A stretch of 64,000 nucleotides of DNA from Burhinus oedicnemus (lineage: Eukaryota > Chordata > Aves > Charadriiformes > Burhinidae), in contig VFFE01007215.1 of the NCBI GenBank assembly GCA_008921705.1, positions 4,336,896-4,400,895 of the forward strand, given 5' to 3'. Every line of letters starts with the position of its first letter. The stretch's first letter is position 1. The position numbers and the translations under genes are program-made. Shown here one piece after another: positions 51,488 through 62,504 of the stretch. The notes under the pieces were generated by a model. That model was given only the letters and a program-made list of their open reading frames with translations. It did not search any database and was not told where the DNA came from.

Positions 51488-52730
51488 TACAAGGGGAAGT
51501 CATGCCTGACAAATTTGGTGGCCTTCTGTGATGGGGTTACAGAGCTGGTGTGTAAGGAGACTGCAACAAACGTCATCTAACTAGAATTATGCAAAGCGTT
51601 TGACACTGTTCCATACAGCATTCTGTTCTCTAAATTGGAGAGACATGGATTTGATGGATGGACCACTCTGTGGATAAGGAACTGGATGGATGGCCGCATG
51701 CGGAGTTGTGGTCAACGTCTTGATGTCCAAGTGGAAACTAGTGAGGAGTGGACTTCCTCAGGGGTCGGTACTAGGACCGGTGCTGTTTAACACCTTTGTC
51801 AGCGACATGGACAGTGGGATAGAGTGCACCCTCAGCAAGTTTGCCAATGACACCAAGCTGTGTGGTGCAGTCAACATGCTGGATGGAAGGGATGCCATCC
51901 AGAGGGACTTGGACAAGCTTGAGAGGTGGGCCCGTGCCAACCTCATGAAGTTCAACCAGGCCATGTGCAAGGTCCTGCATGTGCGTCGGGGTAATCCCAC
52001 GCACAAATACAAGCTGGGTGGAGAATGCATTGAGAGCAGCCCTGAGGAGAGGGACTTGGGGATGTTGGTAGATGAGAAGCTCAACATGAGCCAGCAATGT
52101 GCACTCGCAGCCCAGAAGGCCAACCATATCCTGGGCTGCATCAAAAGAAGCGTGGCCAGCAGGTTAAGGGAGGTGATTGTCCCCCTCTGCTCCGCTCTGG
52201 TGAGACCCCACCTGGAATATTGTGTCCAGCTCTGGGGCCCCCGACACAAGAAAGACAGGGACCTGTTGGAGTGAGTCAAGAGGAGGGCCATGAAGATGAT
52301 CAGAGTGCTGGAGCACCTCTCCTATGAGGACAGGCTGAGAAAGTTGAGGTCGTTCAGCCTGGAGAAGAAAAGGCTCTGGGGAGTTCTTATAGCAGCCTTC
52401 CAGTACTTAAAGGGGACCTACAAGAAATCTGGAGAGGGGCTTTCTACAAGGGCATGTAGTGATAGGACAAGGGGTAGTGGCTTCAAACTGGAAGAGGGTA
52501 GATTTAGAGTAGATATTAGGAAGAAATTTTTCACTCTGAGGCTGGTGAGACACTGGACCAGGTTGCCCAGGGATGTTGTGGAGGCTCCATCCCTGGAAGT
52601 GTTCAAGGCCAGGCTGGATGGGGCTTTGAGCAACCAGATCTAGTGGGAGGTGTCCTTGCCTATGGCAGTGGGGTTGGAACTAGATGATCTTTAAGTTTGC
52701 TTCCAACCTAAATCATTCTATGATTCTATG
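51488..52730 (+). mobile_element. CR1 LINE copy B, 5'-truncated
   Basis: This is a CR1 element starting abruptly inside the reverse transcriptase at the GGGGAAGTCATGCCTGAC (GKSCLT) segment. It runs uninterrupted to a 3' tail with GGTTGGAACTAGATGATCTT and TCATTCTATGATTCTATG. It matches copy A closely across its whole length, minus the LTR, so both derive from the same subfamily. There is no poly(A), as expected of CR1. Confidence 0.96.
51491..52643 (+). pseudogene. CR1 ORF2 remnant (reverse transcriptase), copy B
   Basis: The main frame runs from 51690 to 52643 and is broken only by TGA at 52272-52274, where the related copies have TGG. Landmarks: [29 protein letters not shown] at 51826-51867, [54 protein letters not shown], and the C-terminal KKFFTLRLVRHWTRLPRDVV. 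Before 51690 the frame is shifted and holds a TAA near 51578. The first Asp of the FADD catalytic motif is Asn (AAT at 51846-51848), as in copy A. The element cannot encode active reverse transcriptase. Confidence 0.94.
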
Positions 52731-53603
52731 CAGTCTCCCTGCTTTCAAGTAGGCTTGCTGAAAAAATATGAGCTCAATGGATAAAATAGTCTGTCTTGTG
52801 CTCTTTCTAGTAATATGTCTGTATCATTGTATCTAGCAGAGTTGGTGAATTGAAAGAGAAGACCTAATTGTTTTCCTTAATGTTGCAGTCACATTTATTG
52901 GGCTTTGGACTCTATAAATGTAGCAAATAGCATGAGAAAGGCGTTCTTGGTCACTTCTTTCTAGTATCCTTTCCCACAGTATACAGTAACCTATATTACT
53001 TCTACAGCTCTTTTCCACTGTTTTTCTTCTGCACTTTTTCAGACATATTCTGCAACTAGTTCCTAATAAAGGCAGGGGGGACACACCCCCAAAATCAAAC
53101 AATCCTCTATTACCCAGTGGAAATTACAAAACTTTTGGCTTGTTTCTGAAGCAAAGCAAGGAACTAACAAATATCTGCACCAAAATCCATCCCCTTGCCA
53201 TGTTTCAGTGACCAAACACAGATTTCCCAAATAGCGATAGCAAAGTGTTATTGCCAGGACCCTGATCTCAACTGCAGCATGTGTGATTGACCTTCCTGCT
53301 TGTGGCAAGTTTTGAAGATGAACTCCAGAGTGGTTTTATGCTCTGTAATCCAGATGGAGCTATTGGTTGTACGTCATGTGTCTGACAGACAGACTGATTT
53401 TTCTGGTGTTTTTACATTCTTCTTCATATTGTTTTGAAGATAATTAATAGTCTGAGTTGCAATTGAGCAAATGGTCAATAGAAGCACTTTGTAATAAGAG
53501 TAAGGAATTAATTTCAAGAATAAATAAGAACTTGGTACAATCCTCTGTCAAGGCAGTGAGAAGAGCCAAAGTCTTCTAAAAATGTGAGAACCAAAATGGA
53601 GAA
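52731..53603. other. Non-coding DNA, nothing recognised
   Basis: Short flanking stretch after copy B. Only short unremarkable open frames are present. Confidence 0.55.
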
Positions 53604-53709
53604 TTATGGAGTACTTGAAAGCACAACATGAGAAGAACAAAAAGGCCTTTCAGCTACTTTTAAAATCTGCAGTGCTGTCCTGAGCATTGTCCACTTCTTA
53701 TTTTGACTC
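53604..53709 (-). other. Weak terminal-exon candidate
   Basis: A strong acceptor (CTGCTTTTCTCTACAG) ends at 53710 on the minus strand. Entered in phase 2, the next 34 codons are open (SQNKKWTMLRTALQILKVAE, then RPFCSSHVV) to TAA at 53604-53606. No polyadenylation signal follows closely. The entry phase would suit the candidate at 56159-56187, but the linkage is speculative. Confidence 0.15.
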
Positions 53710-56158
53710 CTGTAGAGAAAAGCAGGTATGAAAAGACTTCCATGGAGAGAAGGGCTCAGTCTATCCCCATGTCCAGTACTCTTTTCAGCATGAATACTTG
53801 CTACCAGTCGGGTGCAGCTCGTGTGCTGGCCTGTTCCAGCCCTGCTCTCCTCTAAGGCCAAGCCCAGCCCTGGGGCAGACCTGGCTTCCTCCCTTCCTGA
53901 GCAATTACCACCACCTTTTTTAATTGAGAGGAATTTGAAAGGTGACAGGTAGGCAGATAAGCTCATTTGTGACGCCACTAAATACTGCAGCTTGGTCCTG
54001 GACTGCAGGCCTGCTGGGAGCAGGTTGTTTCTCTCATGTCAAGCTATCCACCCTCAAAAGAAACTCTGATACACCCAGGGTTTAGAGGAAGGAGCACAAG
54101 GAAAATCCTTTTTTTTTTTTTGCATATGCTGTATTAGTTCTTGAAATCAACATTTCATTCCTGTGAAGTACAGCCTCCACCTGTTTCATCTGTGGATTTA
54201 ACCTTTACTATATTTTCCTAGACAAGAACTAGAAAGATAAGATGCTTCAGGAAGCGGTCCAGTACTCCTGTTCCAAAGCAGTCAAACTATACAATAAGAT
54301 TATAGGCAACTGGCAGAAACAAAAATAATTTTTTTTCACACTTGCTTAATTTTTGTTTTGTAATACTAAAGTTCTCTTAAGGAGAGCAATTTGGAAACCA
54401 TCTGAATGAGACAGTAAGATGTCAAAAAACTCATAAGTTGTTCCATTCAAATATTAATAATGTTTTCCAATTTCCTATTTTCTTTCTGAATGAAATAAAC
54501 AAAACAAAACAAAGCAAAAAATCCAGAAATCCCTGCTGTAAACAAATCCCACACGTGCTCTCATCATTAGACAGTAAAACACACAGGACAACAGATGCTG
54601 GATCTGAATTTTTCCAGAATAATAAAAGCATTCAGTGTCCCCAAGAAGAAGGTTTTAAAGCACATTGTCTGCAGAGAGCTGAGTAATTCATCCTCAAAAC
54701 CTCTGTTTTACATACAGCGTCAAAAGAAAAAACATAAAAGAACACTGGAATAAATAGTCTTAATGTGCTGCTAAACTAGGGAAAACATTTTAGAAGTAAC
54801 CAAACTCAATGCTTAGAGTAATTAATTACACAGGAATATGAATCATTGCTTTAACATTTAACCCTTTATACCTTCTGCTCAGAGTGCTAGGAACAACAGG
54901 TGGAGATTTACTCTGGAAAACCTCAAAAGCAGAGACATACACAAGGGTTTTAGTAACATTTTTCATTTTATGGCTAGTGTTTAGAAATTTGCTCAATCAT
55001 TTTGGGGGCCTTTCTCTTCAAATAAAAGACTAGATTACTTCTGGATCTTGGACCAGCTTTCACACTCATTTCTTCTATCCTTTTGGGATGCTATCCTTTT
55101 ATTTCTTCCTCAGGTCTAAGCCATTCAGTGTTTTCTGATGAGTCTGTGGATCATGATTTCTGCTTTTATCCCCATGGACACTGTTACAGAAGTCAGAACT
55201 AAATTTACCTGCTTTACCCTGCTGCTTGCCTGTATATCTCTTTAGATGCCAGATGTGGTTGTCATCCTGCTTTTGACTTCTGAGCTAATAGATTGCTGCT
55301 CTCCTCTAAGAAGAAAGTAACTGGAATATCCCAAGAGCTATAAAGGAGCAGCCATTTGATTTAACCTTAATTATTTAGTATGGAAAAATCTAATCTTGGG
55401 GTATAGTTTAATATTGGATTGACTTTCAGCCAACATAAAAAACCACCTGCAGAGACACAAAGAAGAGGATTGTGTCAGCCCGTATATTTTTATAAGGTGC
55501 ACCTTACTGTGAGCTGAAGGAGTTAATTATTCAGGCATCTTCAAACTCCAGGCAATATTACAGAGTTCACAGGGAGTGAAACTTTTAGACAAGTCTCTTT
55601 GGCAGTAATCTGTTGACATCAAGTGGGTCAGAGCAGGGGCTTGCAGAAGTCTCTGGTAGCCTGAAAATACTGTGGGGTGGTTGTGGAGCAAGTGACCAGA
55701 CGGCCATGGGAGAAGAACTGATGGGGGGAACCGGACTGGCTCTGCGTGCTCAGCAACTTTGTATTTTCTTTCCTGAGAAAGGCAAGAGGAGAGCAACTCT
55801 GACCATCAAGGAGAACGTAGCATGCTTTCAGTGCATTTTTGCATTTATGCTATGTCTATGTATCATCCATTGCATTGTCGTGAGATCAGGTTTTTTTATC
55901 TTGATGACTTGAGAGCGATTTCTCATTTATCTGTTAATGGCTTCTAGATAAGATTCACAAATGTTAAAATTCTTTGAACTCATATCATTTAGGAAGGAAA
56001 AAAGAAAACCTAAGCTGCTTCCAGGAGCTGTCAGGCTTGTTGAATGATATACTCAACACAAGAGTGTTCTGGAAAAATGGGCTGCAGTATCAGTCCTGAA
56101 ACTTTGCTTGTTTATGGCAAGTTGTAAGGGTATTTTTGAAGATGACAGTATTTCTCAC
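53710..56158. other. Non-coding DNA, nothing recognised
   Basis: AT-rich sequence with no recognised genes or repeats. Donor-like CAG GTAAAT near 55207 (-) lacks a good acceptor. Confidence 0.5.
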
Positions 56159-56187
56159 CTGTAGAGAACATCTTCCTGTGAAGAAAG
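56159..56187 (-). other. Candidate 29-nt (or 17-nt) microexon
   Basis: On the minus strand TTTATTTACTTTTCAG ends at 56188 and a second acceptor, CTTTCTTCACAG, ends at 56176. Both precede CTACAG followed by GTGAGAAAT, a near-consensus donor. All three frames are open because the block is so short. Entered in phase 0 it reads LSSQEDVLY plus two bases. The splice signals are strong, but with this length chance is a real possibility. Confidence 0.2.
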
Positions 56188-57971
56188 CTGAAAAGTAAAT
56201 AAATTGTAGCTTGGACCCTACAAGCATGTATTTATACCTTCTGCAGAAAGTCACAGAACAATTCAGATGTTCTGTGCCAAATTCTTTTTGGTTGCATAGT
56301 GCAGGCTGTATAGCACATGTCTTATTATTAATTGGATTTATTTTTCAGAGAAAATATGTTTTCAGGTTCCTTGAGTTTGTTCCCATCTTAGGTAGCTGAT
56401 TGCTATCCTGATACATTTTATTTTATGCTGGTTTTCTCATGTTTGAGAAACAATATCTTCTTCCCTCTTCTGCCATTATTTGTGGACTCTGATCTGAATC
56501 ACTGTTTGGCCATGCAAGAGCTGGTGCTCATTCTCGCTTACTCTAAGTCAAGAAGTTTTTTCTTCAGTGTGAAATTAACTGTGGAGCTCTTTGCCACATG
56601 GTGTGGTGGCTGTTAAAAGCATTCATCCATTCATTGAGTGATCGGGCAAAGAGATGGAGGTGGTCCTTTAATACAAGGACACTAGTCTTGGCTCAGAAAT
56701 GTCCACATTAAGTATCTCCAGATACTAGAAGAAGGGAAGTGTCTCTTGTTTGACTCTTTCCTAGATATCTGTTGCTTTAAAAAACATCCCTAGACCTGAG
56801 TCAGTATGGTTATTTTAATGGTTTTTAAACGATTTTGCATGATATGTGATCTGTATCTTTGTGATCATTATGTTTTTTTGAAAAAAAAAAATCTACATGT
56901 ATTTTTAAAGTTTTTCTCTATTCTTTCTTACCTTCAAGGCTGTTGGATTTTTAATTTTTCTAATTATTGCTCTCCTACCAAGGAAAGGGCAGGGCTTTGC
57001 AGAATTTGAGTGTGTGACTTGAGATATGGATTCAGCATGAGGATTTAGCTTTTCTTCACCTTTTTAGTGTATTATCAAAGCATTGCCTTTGCCTTCTCCC
57101 CAGAAAAGGAATAAAACAAAGAAATATGTGTGGAAGCTGGGTGTAAGCTTTGTTGAGGGTCTGACTGGCCAAACTGACCAGAGACAGTAGTGCAGCTGGT
57201 TACCGGGGAAGAGGAAAAACCTCAGATCCAGACAAGAGCTCTGAGAGAGCAGAACTGCTCTCAGCTGCCAAAGCCTAGGACAAGGCATTACACAAAGGGC
57301 TCAGTCTCCTTCTATAAATTACATGGCTGGAAACTGTTGAGAGCATTTGACGGTGGTTTTAAAGCTAGAAAAAGACTACCTTGGTCAAGGAAGCACTGCC
57401 CCAACACCTTGGTTTCTATGATGAAAAGATTAGTTTAGGCTTATTTATTATATATTTTATCAGGTACTTAGCACAGTAATCTAGAGGTTGTCCTGGTGCC
57501 CTAAAAAGAGATTGCAATCTTAAGAGAGCTTCTGCAGCTGTAGAGATTGGAGAGATGCAGTGAGCAAAACTGTGCTGCTCAGGGGTGCCCTTAAACACAA
57601 GAGCAAAACTTCAGATTCTTTGGCAAAAAGTTCTGCTTTTACAATGGGAAATGTCTATTTTAATGGCAAGTCTCATTCCATGCTTCAACTACTGCTGAAA
57701 GCAGATTTTAAAAAAATGGAAGTAGACTTCTCTCTAGCTGGAGCTGTGGTATTTGTGTTCTGTGTTAGTCAATGCTTACCAGAAACTATCAGTGCAGAGG
57801 GCAGGGTGCACCTGTGATGTTCTACACCAGGCTGCGACATTCAGCAGCGAGGCCATTGTGGTTTGTATCCTAAGCATACTCTGAGCCAAAGAACCAAATG
57901 AAGTTTTTTCATAACATATGTGGGCATGTCAGTGCCTGTGAGACTGCAAGAAATAAGAGAGGATAATTCAC
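56188..57971. other. Non-coding DNA, nothing recognised
   Basis: No recognised gene or repeat. On the + strand an acceptor near 56348 leads into RKYVFRFLEFVPILG, ending at a weak GTAGCT. I do not call it. Confidence 0.5.
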
Positions 57972-58094
57972 TTGCCAGATGTAGAAGGCTCTGAAGTCTG
58001 GCAGGTCGTCTCTTGAATGATCAGATGGTCGAAAGAACATTGGAGATTCTAGCCCAGATATTCAACCACCATTTACCACAAATTGTTTCTGAAG
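57972..58094 (-). other. Exon-like block, strand ambiguous
   Basis: Minus strand: a strong acceptor (CTTTTTATTTTTTCAG) ends at 58095, with a second weak one (GGGCTAG) ending at 58049. A weak donor, GGCAA followed by GTGAAT, lies at 57971. From 58048 a phase-1 entry reads SPMFFRPSDHSRDDLPDFRA, then FYIWQ. That entry phase suits the exit of the 59348-59584 block. From the stronger acceptor the same entry phase ends at a TGA after about 23 codons. The + strand of this stretch is also open (58025-58156), encoding a helix-like MVERTLEILAQIFNHHLPQI. Which reading is real, if any, is unclear. Confidence 0.2.
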
Positions 58095-58156
58095 CTGAAA
58101 AAATAAAAAGAATGAGGTATCCTCAGCAAACCGATGGCACTTTTTTCCCCACTTAA

Positions 58157-59347
58157 TGTTTTTCTTCCATTCTGAGTCCCAAGCCATCACACAGTTGAGA
58201 ACAAAAAGTGAAGCCCTTACTTTAAATATACGTAATAAGTGGTGGCAGTGGGTGGTTGCTTAAAAAACGAAAGGGAGACAAAGTGTTCTTTTCATTAGCA
58301 AATGGCACAATCACAATTAATATTGAAATACACTGAAATATCCAGCAACCTCAGCATAAATATGTGGCCAATGGGCTCATTGGCTGAAGGGGTTTGATCA
58401 CTGTTGTCAATGATGCATTATTAAGCAGCTTCACTGGCTGAATTGAAAGGCCTCAGCAGATGGTGGCAGGTCCTGTAGAGAGGTCCCCAACTCTGGTTTT
58501 GATGACACATGCTAGGAGAGAGATGCAGCACTCATGACAACCATACTGGCTGTCAGAATTCACTGCCTGAGCCTGCTACAGAGGCAGTTCAGAACAGAGG
58601 TTCAGTTTCCACAGATAAAAGTCATATATTGTTTATAACCTGCAAGACAGGTAAGTTGTAGGTTTGGCAGATGTAGGACAAGATGTAGGACATGGAAGTA
58701 GCTCTGGTGATAAGGTCTCTCTCTTTGTTTCCATTACGCTTATAAGAACTATTCCAAACGTAACCATGGTAGATATCTAACCGGCAGTATCTTGTGAAAT
58801 AGCTTGAAGGTTTTCAGTAAAAGGTTTTCAGGTGGAGCTGTTCTTGACATACACACCCCCAGTCCCACTCAAGCAAATTCACCTCCTGCTTTCACATAAA
58901 TTCTTAATTTTTTTAATAATGCAAATAACACACTCCTTCAGATATTTTTCCCTCCCCATTCACACGCTTTCTTTTAAACTCTGTCAGTGATTTCTTTTTT
59001 TATCTGTTTCTCAATTGAATATTGATGCTCTGATAAAGAGGTCTACATTGTACTAACGTGCCAGTGCCCGATTGTTATGTCAAATTGTGATTTTAGAATA
59101 AGTCTGTAAATATGGCATATTTCTGAAACAAATGTTATAGTATGCAGCCTCAAAGCCATGCTGAGGTTACTTAAACAAGTGCTTTTAGTATAGTCTATTT
59201 GAAAATAGATACTTTCTTGGAATAATTTATCATATGAACATTTCCATGCTTGCATTGTGCTTGCATATAAGCTATTTTGATAAAGTAGCAGAATATTAAA
59301 CAATTCCATTAAGATTTTACACACTACTTTAATGAAATATATCTGAC
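58157..59347. other. Non-coding DNA (possible intron)
   Basis: No ORF, repeat or RNA gene recognised. If the minus-strand exons on either side are real, this is intron. Confidence 0.45.
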
Positions 59348-59584
59348 CTGTAGCAGGAGCACTATGAAGGTTTGGCTTGTTCTGTGAGGGTAGCACAGAG
59401 TTCTTTAAATCCTCTACTGTGGATACTAGTGGAAGCAAACTCTTTTTCTTGTCCTTCATCTTTATCTCATTACTGATAGTATCAACAAAAGCTACCCTCT
59501 TTTCCAGCGGGTTTGGTAAAGGGTGCTTTAACAATGGACCTCCATAATCTGGAAAGAAACCTTTATGTCTTAATGAATGCTTAT
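59348..59584 (-). CDS. Candidate internal coding exon, unidentified protein
   Basis: It lies in the longest open frame outside CR1 (183 codons, 59043-59594, minus strand). The protein-like part is bounded by splice motifs. There are two acceptors: TTATTTGCTCCCAG ending at 59585, and the stronger GGTTTCTTTCCAG ending at 59549. The donor is GCTACAG followed by GTCAGAT at 59347. The exon is 237 or 201 nt and symmetrical, phase 1 to phase 1. The peptide includes DYGGPLLKHPLPNPLEKRVA, then FVDTISNEIKMKDKKKSLLP, then LVSTVEDLKNSVLPSQNK. It is hydrophilic and lysine/proline-rich, with no signal peptide, membrane helix or known domain. Past the donor the frame turns into random-looking sequence. I do not recognise the protein. 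Confidence 0.5.
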
Positions 59585-61507
59585 CTGGGAGCAAATAAGG
59601 TGCTCAGATTCAGCCTAAATTGACTGTATCTAGAGGGAGAAATAAGTTTTGAGTGCAGTCACACGCTGCATCTCATTTTCAATTACATTATTTGTTCTAC
59701 AGTTGTAATATTTTTATCGTTGACATGAATCCAGAAATTGTGAATACGAAGTTCAATATTGAAGCAGAAATGAATGCATGTGAATGGGAGGCAGTATGTC
59801 TCCTTGGTTTTGATATTTGGCTTGAAAGTCTCAACACCTAGAAGACAGGAAACTTCAAATGCTACTTGGTGTTTGCTAGCATTTTGTCCCCAGTCACTTT
59901 CACTAATGGAAAATTCAGATGTTACAGTTTGAAAGTGGGAGAAGTGGGGGAAACTTGCAGCTTTACTCTACACTTCAAGGTGCAGCTCATGATTCTATGG
60001 AAAAGGCGATTAAGGATCACCTCATTGCCTCATGTAAGCAGCAACTTAACATCAATCCATCTAATGCTGTGCTATTGAAAATCTGTGACGAAGATAAATT
60101 TAAAACAACTACCAAATATTTTATCCCCTTTCAACACAATAAACCCATGTACCTTCTGCATTTGATCCAAAGTCTTCTGGGTTCTTTCCACTTATGCTGC
60201 TACACGTAGACTAAGAGCAAGGGTTCAGAAAAAGTCTTTAGACTTTCAAGGAAATTGATATTGTGCTTGTAGCAAGGAATTTGAATGTACAAAATCACAT
60301 AATGTGCCACAGTGCAGAACTGCTTGGTTTTTTTAAAACCAGATCTTCTGAGATCTGAAACTTCTAGGCGAAGGTTAAGATGGCATTTGAGCATACTTGG
60401 CCTTCAGGATGGAAGATCGAAAAACAAACAAACAGAAAATAGGTGGGGGGGAATTTTGTAATGAGTTTCCTGCATCCATCATTTTTGTAGAATCACTGTT
60501 CAATAATATCCATTCCTTAAGCTTTGTACTTGGGGATTAAACCAATATTAAGGATATGGTAACTCTATCAGAGATAAGCTGTTGCATTTAACTGTGGTGG
60601 TGAAATCGAGCTTTTCAAAAAAATTGTTAAATGGCCCTTGACTAAACGAGGCTGATTCAACTGGGTGAAATTTAATTTTTGTGTCAGTTGGCAGAATATC
60701 AACAAGCTAGAAGCCTTCTCTGATTCAGCTACCTTTGGCAGAGGAGTGCTGCTGAAACGGAAGGATTAACTGCTCTGGTCTCTGTGCACGCTGCTGAAGG
60801 GAAGGTGTTTACTTTAGAGCGGTTCAGTAGCATTTGTAGAACTGTTCTGTAGGAGAAGTCTGTAACCTGATGGTGATATACTGACCCTCTCTTTGTTGGT
60901 CAACATCAAATTATTCAGGGCAAACTTCCTTACTGAAGGAAAGATAAAATGCCACAGAATATTTTAGTGAGTGGAGGAACGTCCCAAACTGAAGAGAGGA
61001 ACATTTGGTCCCTGGACATAACACAGACACACATTACTTTTCACAGCTAGTCCTACAGGCTGGTCTCTCTAACTCTGTCAGTGATACAAAGCTACATACA
61101 CAGGAAAAAGTTGCAGGCCTGCGGCATGTATAAGTGCATTGTTTTGCCCAAATTGAAATGCAAGCCTCTTGTGCCTATAGTAGCTGTTGTTTTTTTCCAC
61201 AAGTAATAGTTAAAATATGTAATGTCAGGCTGTGGCAAATTGTAGCACAGCACAACACAACTTTGATCTTTGTTATTTGTTACAGGAAATATCTTAATTC
61301 TAGTATAATTAACATAGGAATTTTAGCCTTTACTTCTACAGAGGCTCTACATCATAATAATCTAAAACATTGTATTCCATATATTGAGAAATTTTTCTGT
61401 GATAAGTTTAAAATGTGAATTGAAAACAGGATGAAAAGGCAGAGAGGTAAGGCAAAGTGAATTTAAGGAAAAATAAATAATAAGAAAAAGAATGAATCCC
61501 AACTCAC
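59585..61507. other. Non-coding DNA (possible intron)
   Basis: No recognised features. ORFs at 59653-60209 (+) and 60200-60394 (-) lack splice sites and family similarity. Confidence 0.45.
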
Positions 61508-61577
61508 CATATATTTTATTTGCTGCCAGCCTCTTTGTCATTTTGTCAGCCACAGATGATGTTTTCTCCTTTTCCAT
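61508..61577 (-). CDS. Candidate first coding exon, unidentified protein
   Basis: On the minus strand an ATG at 61577-61575, directly preceded by an in-frame TAA, opens 23 codons (MEKEKTSSVADKMTKRLAAN, then KIY). They end at ATATATG followed by GTGAGTTGG, a near-consensus donor. The exit phase is 1, which matches the entry phase of the block at 59348-59584 and would create an Asp at the junction. The other two frames are closed by stops, so this is the only coding reading. No acceptor is evident upstream, fitting a 5' UTR-bearing exon whose start I cannot place. No promoter or CpG island is visible nearby. Confidence 0.4.
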
Positions 61578-62265
61578 TTACTCACATATTTAAATTGATC
61601 AATATTTGTATTGTGCTTGCTGGCATCATCTTATCATTTGTACGCTTACACAAGTGTAAGTTCCATTTCTGTATATTGATCCTTACCCTGCTCTGAAAAA
61701 CAGATATAAGTTGTTCTGTCTGCCAAGGCTGACCTTTAGCGTAATTTAAATATCATCCCTGAAAACTGATGGCAACATAGGGGAAAAAGAAAGCAGGAGG
61801 TGTTTTTACTGTTTGCGTGTTTCAAAGAAATGCCAGTGTCCCACTGTGGAAGAGGCAGCACAGTAGAGAAGAGACGGCATAAGCTGTTGTACAAGAAGTC
61901 AGAGCCTCCCCTCTGTATCAGCCTTTGCCTTCAGCATGTAGATGGTATTTATTCTGATCGAAAGTTTCCCATGAGAAAGAAACCCAACATGCCTGACTAG
62001 TCCTGTCAATCCTACTTGCTGTTTTTTTCTCCACCTTCAGTTTTCTAATTTAGACTATTCATTGCTACATACTTTTTTCCTACTGTGCAATGCAGTGCAT
62101 TGAGAGTTGTACACACTGTGATATTCAGTTTGTGCTATTTTTTTCTTCTCTTCATCTTATATGTCAATCTTTTATTGATTGTAAAGTTTGTCACACAAAA
62201 CCCAGTTCTGCTATGTTAAGTCAATTAATATTTTTGTGGTTGCCTTTGCAAAGTGAAGGCCTCAC

Positions 62266-62504
62266 CTGAGATCCTGTTTGGAGTATGATTTATCTAGAAA
62301 TGTAGATTTAACTTGTTTTAATTTATGATCATTGAGGAAATAAAAAAAAATATGTTGTGTCATGTATTTTTCCTTAAAGATTTCTTTGACTCCAGTGTCC
62401 CCTGCAGTTTCTCTACTAACAACATCCAAAAATATCTCAGAAAATGAAGATAAGTGAGGTACTTCATATCCATGTTTTGCTTCTTCCAGCAAACATTCAC
62501 TTAG
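62266..62504 (-). CDS. Candidate internal coding exon, unidentified protein
   Basis: A minus-strand open block of 239 nt lies between an acceptor (CTGTTCGTTAACTCAG, ending at 62505) and a strong donor (GATCTCAG followed by GTGAGGC). It enters in phase 0 and leaves in phase 2. The peptide is LSECLLEEAKHGYEVPHLSS, then FSEIFLDVVSRETAGDTGVK, then a Lys/Phe-rich second half. The N-terminal half looks helical; no family is recognised. Its exit phase does not fit the frame at 61508-61577, so either an exon between them is missed, it belongs to another transcript, or it is spurious. Confidence 0.3.

Noticed and set aside
51758..52291. 177-codon minus-strand ORF
   Set aside because: Antisense shadow of CR1 copy B, sharing its bases with the RT frame.
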